Assembly: GCA_019115945.1 (NCBI GenBank)
Contig: DXCO01000035.1
Coordinates: 54,353 to 118,352 of the forward strand
Origin: Candidatus Borkfalkia excrementavium
GTDB lineage: Bacteria > Bacillota > Clostridia > Christensenellales > Borkfalkiaceae
DNA: 64,000 nucleotides
Reading direction: 5' to 3'
The notes below the pieces were generated by a model that was not told the DNA's origin, searched no databases, and was given only the letters and a program-made list of their open reading frames with translations. Below are positions 54,409 to 64,000 of this stretch, one piece after another (positions within the stretch are counted from its first letter, which is position 1; every line of letters starts with the position of its first letter). Both the position numbers and the translations under genes were made by a program.

Positions 54409-54554
54409 TGAAGGTTTGCATCTGCTGACGGACGATAACGGGCGGGCGGGGGATCTGTTTTATGATGCGCCTGATTTTTAGGAGCCTTCGGCGCGGCTGT
54501 GTGCGCCGAACCGAAGAATTGTAATAAAATTTTCGCAAGCGGACGGAAAATCGC

Positions 54555-54582
54555 TTGACACTTTCCGAATAGTTGTTATAAT
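54555..54582 (+). promoter_or_regulatory. tRNA-Pro promoter
   Basis: TTGACA, 16-bp spacer, TATAAT, 27 bp before the tRNA. Confidence 0.8.
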
Positions 54583-54609
54583 AGGATATGCTGTTTTTCG
54601 AAACAACAT

Positions 54610-54686
54610 TGAGGTGTAGCGCAGTTTGGTAGCGCGCTTGGTTAGGGACCAAGAGGTCGTGGGTTCAAGTCCCGTCACCTCAACCA
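54610..54686 (+). tRNA. tRNA-Pro(AGG)
   Basis: 77 nt with encoded CCA. Acceptor TGAGGTG/CACCTCA, anticodon stem CTTGG/CCAAG, loop TTAGGGA. With U33 at 54643 the anticodon is AGG (54644-54646) and position 37 is G, as in proline tRNAs. The T arm GGTTCAAGTCC is normal. A34 in a bacterial tRNA-Pro is uncommon. Confidence 0.93.
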
Positions 54687-54690
54687 ATGG

Positions 54691-54736
54691 ACAAGAGGCT
54701 TCGAACAAAGAGATGTTTTCGAAGCCTCTTGTTTTA
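54691..54736 (+). terminator. Terminator after tRNA-Pro
   Basis: ACAAGAGGCTTCGAA / TTCGAAGCCTCTTGT stem, then TTTT. Confidence 0.9.
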
Positions 54737-54772
54737 TAAATCTTACAGAATTTTACAGGAGAAGATGTGTTT

Positions 54773-57010
54773 ATGAGAAAGCGCCTGGCATCACTTTTTG
54801 CTGTTACGATAGGGCTGCTCTTATCGTTGGGGATTTTGACGGCTTGCAGGTTGCAACAGGAACCCGATCGGTTTCCGATATCATTTTATGACGACACGCA
54901 GCTTGTCGATGTCGTTGAAACGAGCGGGAACGAGCGGATCCGCCTTCCGGAGGCGTCGGAAAAAGAAGGATATATTTTTTGCGGTTGGTTTTTCGATCGG
55001 GACAGCTGGCAGGAACAGCTGACCGAGGATACTTATGCGGATCGGGCGCTGACGGCTGCGGTCGATGTCTATGCATATTACCGACAGGAGGAACCGTCGC
55101 AGCCTGAATCGCCTGCAACGTACACGGTGACGTTTGAAACAAACGGCGGGACGGCGGTGGCGCCTGTGACGACGTCGCTGATCGAAAGCGAACCGAAGAC
55201 GAGCCAAAGCGGCTATACGTTTTCGGGGTGGTATACGGAGAGCGGCTTTGTCAACAAGGCGGAATTTCCCTACGAAGTGACAAAGGCGCAGACGCTGTAC
55301 GCCAAATGGGAAAAGAACAAGTACACGGTGACGTTTGAAACGAACGGCGGGACGGCAGTGGCGCCCGTGACGACGTCGCTGATCGAAAGCGAACCGAAGA
55401 CGAGCCAAAGCGGCTATACGTTTTTGGGGTGGTATACGGAGAGTAGCTTTGTCAACAAGGCGGAATTTCCCTACGAAGTGACGAAGGTGCAGACGCTGTA
55501 CGCCAAATGGGAAAAGAACGCGCCGGAATCGATCGTATTCACGGTGGACAAGAACGGTGTATTGACGGGCGTCAGCGGGATCTCGGCGCAGACTGCGCGC
55601 GTAGAAGTTCCGTCCGAAGTGAACGGGATCACGGTGACAGAGATTGCGAAAGATGTGTTCAAAGACAATCGGGAGATAGAAGCGCTGATCTTGCCCGATA
55701 CGGTCGGAACGCTCGGATATCGGATGTGCAGCGGATGCTCCGCGCTGAAAGAACTGCGTCTTCCTTCCGGTCTTACGGTCATTCCGGACGAGGCATTTGC
55801 AGATTGTGTATCGCTGAAGGCGGTCGTTTTCCCCGATACGCTTGTTCAGATCCGTTCGGATGCGTTCAGCGGCTCGGGATTGACTGAATTTATTGCGCCG
55901 CGGGCGCTGGCTTCCATTTGGCTAAATGCATTTATGGGTTGCCGGGATCTTGAAAAAATCGACCTTGGACAGGTGCAGAGCATCCGTTCCGGCGCGTTCC
56001 AGGATTGCACGGCGCTGAAAGCTGTCAAAATTCCCGAAACAGTCGTATCGCTGACGAACGAAACGTATATTTTCGGCGGTTGCACGTCTCTGAAGACGAT
56101 CGATATGCCGGATAATCCTGTTCCGATCAGCTATACCTTATTGAACGGATCGGGCTATTATAACGATCCCGCGAATTGGGAAAACGGCGTTCTTTACGTT
56201 GACGGATATCTTGTGGATACGAACGATACGTTCCTGAACGTTACGGAGTACGCAGTGCGGGAGGGAACGATCGTCATCGCTGACAACGCATTCTATACGC
56301 CGGGATATGGCAGCAAACTCAAAACGTTGTCATTGCCGCAGCCTTTGCGTCATATCGGCAAGGCGGCGTTTTCCAAGTGTGTGTCGTTGGCGGAAATCGA
56401 TATGAAGGACGGCATTCGTTCTATCGGCTACAATGCGTTCGCCGGCACGGTATATGAAAAGAATGAAAAAAACTGGACAGACAACGGGCTCTATCTCGGA
56501 AATTGGTTGATCGCTGTCAAAAAGGTTTCCATGACGTCTTTCACCGTCCGCGAAGGAACGGTTGGCGTGGCGGACGCGAATGATGAGAGCGCCGGTTCGC
56601 TGTTCCCTTCTTTGGCGAGGAAAATTACTTCGTTGACGCTGCCTTCTTCGCTGAAATATATCGGTGTGCGGAGCTTTGCCCGTACTCAAATTACCGAAGT
56701 GACGCTTCCGAAGGGATTGCTGCAGATCGGGAAGGGCGCTTTTTATAGCTGTTCTTTTTTACAGAACGTCAATCTTGGCGATTGTGCTTCTCTGGAGAGT
56801 ATCGGCGATATGGCATTTCAGGAATGCATGATCGGAGAGATCGCCATTCCGGAAAGCGTAACGAAAATGGGCGAGCTGGTGTTCAATCATAATACGGTGG
56901 ATCTGACGATCCGCTGCGCTGTTTCCGAAAAACCCGAGGGGTGGGACAGCGATTGGGCGTACTCCTACCGGCAGGGCGTGACCGTCACGGTAGAGTGGAA
57001 AAAAGCATAA
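54773..57010 (+). CDS. BspA-like leucine-rich-repeat lipoprotein with InlB-type repeats
   Basis: About 745 residues. Signal peptide with lipobox (LGILTAC) anchors it outside the membrane. Then one divergent and two near-identical Listeria-Bacteroides (Flg_new/InlB B) repeats, each with VTFETNGGTAV and SGYTFxGWYTE. The C-terminal two thirds is an LRR_5/BspA array (LKELRLPSGLTVIPDEAFADC, SLKAVVFPDTLVQIRSDAF). Such proteins bind host or bacterial surfaces. ATG 54773 or GTG 54767 are both possible after AGGAG. The two repeats are a 201-bp tandem duplication at DNA level. Confidence 0.88.
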   Translation: MRKRLASLFAVTIGLLLSLGILTACRLQQEPDRFPISFYDDTQLVDVVETSGNERIRLPEASEKEGYIFCGWFFDRDSWQEQLTEDTYADRALTAAVDVYAYYRQEEPSQPESPATYTVTFETNGGTAVAPVTTSLIESEPKTSQSGYTFSGWYTESGFVNKAEFPYEVTKAQTLYAKWEKNKYTVTFETNGGTAVAPVTTSLIESEPKTSQSGYTFLGWYTESSFVNKAEFPYEVTKVQTLYAKWEKNAPESIVFTVDKNGVLTGVSGISAQTARVEVPSEVNGITVTEIAKDVFKDNREIEALILPDTVGTLGYRMCSGCSALKELRLPSGLTVIPDEAFADCVSLKAVVFPDTLVQIRSDAFSGSGLTEFIAPRALASIWLNAFMGCRDLEKIDLGQVQSIRSGAFQDCTALKAVKIPETVVSLTNETYIFGGCTSLKTIDMPDNPVPISYTLLNGSGYYNDPANWENGVLYVDGYLVDTNDTFLNVTEYAVREGTIVIADNAFYTPGYGSKLKTLSLPQPLRHIGKAAFSKCVSLAEIDMKDGIRSIGYNAFAGTVYEKNEKNWTDNGLYLGNWLIAVKKVSMTSFTVREGTVGVADANDESAGSLFPSLARKITSLTLPSSLKYIGVRSFARTQITEVTLPKGLLQIGKGAFYSCSFLQNVNLGDCASLESIGDMAFQECMIGEIAIPESVTKMGELVFNHNTVDLTIRCAVSEKPEGWDSDWAYSYRQGVTVTVEWKKA
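55121..55522 (+). repeat. 201-bp tandem duplication inside the lipoprotein gene
   Basis: Units start at 55121 and 55322 and differ at about ten positions over 201 bp (67 codons), mostly silent. A recent in-frame duplication or ongoing homogenisation. Confidence 0.88.
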
Positions 57011-57014
57011 AATG

Positions 57015-57054
57015 AATGCCGTTCCGCGGAATTTCCGCGGAACGGCATTTTTTT
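57015..57054. terminator. Bidirectional terminator
   Basis: AATGCCGTTCCGCGGAA / TTCCGCGGAACGGCATT long perfect stem, then seven T; between convergent genes. Confidence 0.93.
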
Positions 57055-57057
57055 GTG

Positions 57058-57813
57058 TCAGTTTTGCGTATCGGTCCCGTAGACGGAGACGCATCGGAAA
57101 TAAGAGGCAAACCGTTCGCCGTCATAGCGCATAAATTCCATGGTGTAACCGAATGCGTCCGCGTTATACAGTCCCGTAATGCGGCGCATAACGAGCAGGT
57201 GGAAGCGGTCGTCCGTGTTCACAAAGAAGGGGAGTACGGTATTGACGGCGGAGACGTCTGCGCCGACGGGGGCTTTCAGCGTGCCGTCTGCATTGTAAAG
57301 CCGATCCAGATATTCCATCCCGCGCAGATGAATATCGAGCGAATATTCCGTCGGTTCCGTGCTGTCCGTCACGCGGAGACGGTAGCCGTCGGCATACTCC
57401 GCCGCATACGGCATGGGAAGCTGTCCGAAATCAAAAATTTTGCTGACTTCTCCCGCAGAAAGGTCGTAAATATAGTAATATCCGAATCCGCCGCTGCCCC
57501 CGCTGTCCATGCCGAGGAAGATGTCCTGCAGCCCGTCGCCCGTAAAATCCGCGAGCAGGATCGCGGGAAGATACCCCGCGTTCTGTTCGGGAACGATCGT
57601 CGCGATCTCTTCGGAGGAATCGGCCTGCGTCACCGTGATGTGGATGTCGGTCGCATACAGTCCCTTGTTTTCGTAGGTCCCGTACAGCCGAACACGCTGT
57701 TCGCCTGTTCCCGTGACGCAGCCGCACCGCTCCATGATCTGTACCTGTGTCCCGTGCGCCGCTGCGGGGAGTACGGAAAGCAGCATTGCCGCCGCAATGT
57801 GTAAGATGCTCAT
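57058..57813 (-). CDS. Secreted protein with FG-GAP/VCBS-like motif
   Basis: 251 residues. A short signal peptide (AAAMLLSVLPAAAHG) is followed by an exported beta-rich domain containing LADFTGDGLQDIFLGMDSGGSGG, a calcium-loop motif seen in FG-GAP/VCBS repeats. No enzyme motif recognised. No good ribosome site before ATG 57813; a nearby ATG at 57786 is an alternative. Function unknown. Confidence 0.65.
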   Translation of the reverse strand: MSILHIAAAMLLSVLPAAAHGTQVQIMERCGCVTGTGEQRVRLYGTYENKGLYATDIHITVTQADSSEEIATIVPEQNAGYLPAILLADFTGDGLQDIFLGMDSGGSGGFGYYYIYDLSAGEVSKIFDFGQLPMPYAAEYADGYRLRVTDSTEPTEYSLDIHLRGMEYLDRLYNADGTLKAPVGADVSAVNTVLPFFVNTDDRFHLLVMRRITGLYNADAFGYTMEFMRYDGERFASYFRCVSVYGTDTQN

Positions 57814-58045
57814 GGCGGCAGGTTGTGCAAAAGCGGGAAAACTATGTCACATGTTGCGCAGCATCTGTCCGCCGCCCGAACAGCAGCTCAAAAATCGGCG
57901 CGTAACGGGCATTTTCTCAAGGTATATTTCGCCGTCCGGCGCGCCAAAATAGGGGTATGAAGAAGATCCGGCAGAATCCGCTCGGCAAGACGCGGGACGA
58001 GCGCGAGACCTGCTTTCCCGCGGCGGGAAGGGAGGAATATCGTCC

Positions 58046-58501
58046 ATGACGGGGCGTTCGCGCGAAAATCTCAACAAAAACTATATCAATTATGTGCATT
58101 CTTTTGCACCGCCGACGCAGCATTTCAAGACGTGTATACGCGCCTTTTTTGTCGGCGGGCTCATTTGCTGCATCGGGCAGTTCATCCGCATGATGCTCGA
58201 ACTTGCGGGGCTGACGGGGGACGTGCTCTCCGGAACGGTGTCTGTGGCGCTCATTTTCTTTGGCGTTCTGCTGACGGGGCTGGGCGTCTATGACCGGATC
58301 GGCAAAAATGCGGGCGCGGGCAGCATCGTTCCCATCACGGGATTTGCCAATTCCGTGGCGTCTCCCGCCGTTGAATTCAAGACGGAGGGCTTTGTGTACG
58401 GCACGGCGGCAAAAATGTTCGTCGTCGCAGGTCCCATCATCGTGTTCGGCGTGACTGCGGGCGCGCTGGTCGGACTCGTCTATTGGCTGATCGCGCTCTG
58501 A
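58046..58501 (+). CDS. spoVAC: Stage V sporulation protein AC (SpoVAC)
   Basis: 151 residues with three to four helices. KTCIRAFFVGGLICCIGQF, VALIFFGVLLTGLGVYDRIGKNAGAGSIVPITGFANS and EFKTEGFVYGTAAKMF closely follow Bacillus SpoVAC, a channel protein for dipicolinic acid during spore formation and germination. GGGAGG ribosome site. The usual partners spoVAD and spoVAE are not next to it. Confidence 0.92.
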   Translation: MTGRSRENLNKNYINYVHSFAPPTQHFKTCIRAFFVGGLICCIGQFIRMMLELAGLTGDVLSGTVSVALIFFGVLLTGLGVYDRIGKNAGAGSIVPITGFANSVASPAVEFKTEGFVYGTAAKMFVVAGPIIVFGVTAGALVGLVYWLIAL

Positions 58502-58533
58502 TGCGGCGGAAGCCGCAGACAGGTGTAAAAAGT

Positions 58534-58562
58534 TTGCTTTTTTGAGCGGGATATGCTATAAT
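58534..58562 (+). promoter_or_regulatory. Promoter of the DUF1858 gene
   Basis: TTGCTT, 17-bp spacer, TATAAT. Confidence 0.75.
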
Positions 58563-58591
58563 ACCCGCAAAAAGAACGGAGGAATACAACT

Positions 58592-58789
58592 ATGGCAAAG
58601 ATCACGAAGGATACGCTGATCGTCGATTGCCTGCAGATCAATCCCAACGCGGTGGAGATCCTTCAGAGCGCGGGAATGCACTGCTTCGGCTGTGCGATGG
58701 CGCACGGCGAGACGATCGCGGAAGCGGTTGCCGTTCACGGGGAAGATCTCGACAAGCTCCTCGCGAAGCTCAACGAAGGCATCGAATAA
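58592..58789 (+). CDS. DUF1858-domain protein
   Basis: 65 residues. ITKDTLIVDCLQINPNAVEILQSAGMHCFGCAMAHGETI is the DUF1858 (hybrid-cluster-protein-associated disulfide) signature with CxxC in HCFGC. Common in anaerobes and thought to take part in redox or NO-related chemistry; not proven. Single gene with own promoter and GGAGG site. Confidence 0.9.
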   Translation: MAKITKDTLIVDCLQINPNAVEILQSAGMHCFGCAMAHGETIAEAVAVHGEDLDKLLAKLNEGIE

Positions 58790-58806
58790 CGTTATCACGG
58801 ACGAAA

Positions 58807-58838
58807 CGCCGCCCGACGCATTGTTGCGTCGGGCGGCG
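58807..58838. terminator. Hairpin between DUF1858 and XRE genes
   Basis: CGCCGCCCGACGCA / TGCGTCGGGCGGCG perfect GC-rich stem with TTGT loop; T tract weak. Confidence 0.7.
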
Positions 58839-58841
58839 CTG

Positions 58842-59564
58842 TTATGCGATTGCCTGTTCCGCGCAGACAAGGAGCGTTTCTGAAAATCCATCCACTTCGA
58901 TCAGAATGGCGGCATAGGCAAGGGGCTTTAACACCGTGACGGAGAAATAGGGCGCGATCCACGGATCGCCCTCGGCGGGCGGAAAGGCGTATGAAATTTC
59001 AAATGCCGTCTCATCGTATGAGAGGCTGATGCCCGCGCCGTCGAACATCGCATCTCTGCTTCCGCCCGTCAGAATGGGCGCGACGAAAAGCGTGTACGTC
59101 TCGTCGACCGTAAGGGTGTAGACGTCATTTTCGTCCCGGGGCGCGGCGTCGGCGCGGTCCCCAAAGTCCTGCATTTCTTCCGTCAGGTTCCCCTGAACGC
59201 CGACGACACGCGGTATGCTTCCGCCGACGGGTTGCTCTTCCGCGGAGAAGGCGGCGGCGACGGCGATGACGGCGGCAATGAGCAGGACGCAGGCGAGCGC
59301 AAGCCAGAGGATAATTTTTTTGGAGCGGGAGATGACGGCATTCTTTTTGACGTACGTCGTCTCGATTTCCGCGTCGCCGATGAGCTTTGTTCGCTCCACG
59401 CCGAAATAGTCGGCGAGCAGCTGCAAAGACTGCTCGTTGGGAAGGCTCAGCCCGTTTTCCCACTTTGCCACCGTGCTGCGGCTTGTAAGCACCGCGTTCG
59501 CGAGCATCTGCTGCGTGATCTGCTTTTCTGCCCGCAGCTTTTTCAGGGTATCTTTGAATTCCAT
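58842..59564 (-). CDS. XRE-family regulator with membrane helix and outer domain
   Basis: 240 residues. HTH_3 DNA-binding domain (LRAEKQITQQMLANAVLTSRSTVAKWENG, about 9-60), a linker, one helix (IILWLALACVLLIAAVIAVAAAF) and a ~120-residue outside beta domain. Suggests a one-component membrane-bound regulator or sensor. Target unknown. GAGGAGG ribosome site. Confidence 0.85.
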   Translation of the reverse strand: MEFKDTLKKLRAEKQITQQMLANAVLTSRSTVAKWENGLSLPNEQSLQLLADYFGVERTKLIGDAEIETTYVKKNAVISRSKKIILWLALACVLLIAAVIAVAAAFSAEEQPVGGSIPRVVGVQGNLTEEMQDFGDRADAAPRDENDVYTLTVDETYTLFVAPILTGGSRDAMFDGAGISLSYDETAFEISYAFPPAEGDPWIAPYFSVTVLKPLAYAAILIEVDGFSETLLVCAEQAIA

Positions 59565-59661
59565 GGCGCCCTCCTCATACCGATTATATCACGGAATCAA
59601 GAAAAATGCATGTTCTTTTTTGTTCGTGCTTGTTCTTTATGCGTGCGAACAATTCCAAAAG

Positions 59662-59693
59662 AAAAAGCTCACGCGATCGCGTGAGCTTTTTTT
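59662..59693 (-). terminator. nifJ terminator
   Basis: AAAAAGCTCACGCG / CGCGTGAGCTTTTTTT near-perfect palindrome. Confidence 0.92.
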
Positions 59694-59704
59694 GCATGAG
59701 CAGT

Positions 59705-63397
<3,693 letters not shown>

Positions 63398-63399
63398 TT

Positions 63400-63428
63400 A
63401 TTATAAATGTTTTCCTTGGACAAGTCAA
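63400..63428 (-). promoter_or_regulatory. nifJ promoter
   Basis: Reading leftward: TTGACT, 17-bp spacer, TATAAT. Confidence 0.8.
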
Positions 63429-63562
63429 CCCCCGTCGTGAAAAAATTTACTTTTTTCCGCAAGAATTTTCGGGCGCCGGGCGCCGCGTGCGCAAAGCACC
63501 GCGCGCGGACGGATATTTTTGCCCCATATCGGCGCTTTTACAAAAATATCACGGCGTTTTCA

Positions 63563-63591
63563 TTGTAAAATGACGGACAATTTGCTATAAT
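63563..63591 (+). promoter_or_regulatory. ecfA promoter
   Basis: TTGTAA, 17-bp spacer, TATAAT. Confidence 0.7.
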
Positions 63592-63631
63592 ATGGTCAAA
63601 TCGCGCCGGGAAGGGCGCCATTGGGAGCAAT

Positions 63632-64000
63632 ATGAAGGCGATTGAATTTGCGGACGTCTCCTTCCGCTACGAAGAGGAAGGACCGTTCGCCGTCAGACAT
63701 CTGAATTTTTCCGTCGAAGAGGGCGAATTTGTCGCCGTGCTCGGGCATAACGGCAGCGGCAAAAGCACGCTGGCGCGGCTCGCGAACGGGCTTCTGACGC
63801 CCGACGAAGGGACCGTCAGCGTGTTCGGCACGCTTTTGGGCGAAAAAAACCTCTATGAAGTGCGCAGGAACGTGGGCGTCGTGTTTCAGAATCCGGACCA
63901 CCAGCCGGTGGCGACCATCGTCGAGGACGACGTGGCGTTCGGCGCGGAGAACGTGGGACTCCCCCGCGAGGAGATCGGCAGGCGCATCGACTTTGCGCTC
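63632..64000 (+). CDS. ecfA1: ECF transporter ATPase EcfA, N-terminal part
   Basis: Open frame to the window end (123 codons), absent from the ORF track. ABC ATPase with Walker A GHNGSGKST and the EcfA hallmark VFQNPDHQPVATIVEDDVAFGAEN containing the Q-loop. Energises vitamin or cobalt/nickel uptake with EcfT and an S component, presumably encoded beyond the window. GGGAGC ribosome site. The assignment to EcfA1 rather than EcfA2 rests on the first-gene position. Confidence 0.88.
   Translation, partial: MKAIEFADVSFRYEEEGPFAVRHLNFSVEEGEFVAVLGHNGSGKSTLARLANGLLTPDEGTVSVFGTLLGEKNLYEVRRNVGVVFQNPDHQPVATIVEDDVAFGAENVGLPREEIGRRIDFAL

Larger units (their letters stand above)
53930..54609. other. Decayed spacer between integrase remnant and tRNA-Pro
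   Basis: About 680 bp without a supported gene. It contains a terminator hairpin at 54013, a CCGCACGAAGTGCGG hairpin near 54074, the right att-like repeat, a minus-strand promoter with a start-less ORF fragment (54247-54372), and, on the plus strand, an open stretch ending in a GDLFYDAPDF-like tail at about 54480 that could be the end of a lost gene. Confidence 0.5.

Noticed and set aside
54154-54411. 85-residue plus-strand ORF right of the att-like repeat
   Set aside because: Starts at a non-ATG codon without ribosome site; opposite a minus-strand fragment with a promoter; no recognisable domain.

Overview
The window reads as the chromosome of a Gram-positive, anaerobic, spore-lineage Clostridia-type bacterium, probably an uncultured gut member. 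Direct pointers are CIRCE-controlled groESL, a T-box leader before thrS, the infC-rpmI-rplT leader, a set of sporulation genes (spo0A, yabP, yabQ, spoVAC, a ytxC-like gene), a minimal SufC/SufB-like Fe-S pair, and pyruvate:ferredoxin oxidoreductase. Exact taxonomy cannot be fixed from the sequence alone. It is mostly ordinary, well packed core genome. The accessory part is small and sits at 52.5-54.6 kb between two tRNA genes.

Layout. 0-2.8 kb: 3' end of thiI, convergent with a class A penicillin-binding protein. 2.8-10.9 kb: miaB-mutS-mutL-miaA-PLP lyase operon from one consensus promoter. 11-15.1 kb: methyltransferase, groEL/groES on the minus strand with two CIRCE operators, then dCMP deaminase and cyclophilin. 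15.3-19.2 kb: two-component system with two membrane proteins, then an M19 dipeptidase. 19.2-26.1 kb: spo0A behind a pair of 0A boxes, a YdbC-like protein, purB, the Suf pair, a small membrane protein paralogous to one in the two-component operon, a ZIP transporter and an SDR. 26.2-28.9 kb: leuS with a small membrane gene. 29-36.2 kb: ytxC-like gene, T-box, thrS, infC-rpmI-rplT, rRNA methylase, yebC, proA. 36.5-42.9 kb: an anchored Ig-like/metallo-beta-lactamase pair, typA, then yabP-yabQ-divIC-ppx-M50 protease. 43-47.9 kb: an unlisted zinc-ribbon gene and gyrB-gyrA. 48-52.3 kb: P-type ATPase and serS. 52.4-54.7 kb: tRNA-Arg, an integrase remnant between att-like repeats, decayed sequence, tRNA-Pro. 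54.7-64 kb: BspA-like lipoprotein, secreted protein, solitary spoVAC, DUF1858 protein, XRE regulator, nifJ, and the start of ecfA.

The most notable points are: (1) a Spo0A whose receiver domain lacks the phosphoacceptor aspartate and acidic-pocket residues while its DNA-binding domain and upstream 0A boxes look intact; (2) a putative small regulon in which the response-regulator operon and a distant paralogue of its last gene share 11-bp-period direct repeats upstream; (3) infC starting at a rare AUC codon; (4) phenylalanine at the quinolone-determining Ser83 position of GyrA; (5) a tRNA-Pro with an AGG anticodon, which is uncommon in bacteria; (6) a 1.6-kb integrated-element remnant whose integrase is fused out of frame to a lipoprotein signal peptide. 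I found no CRISPR array, IS element, rRNA or restriction system.
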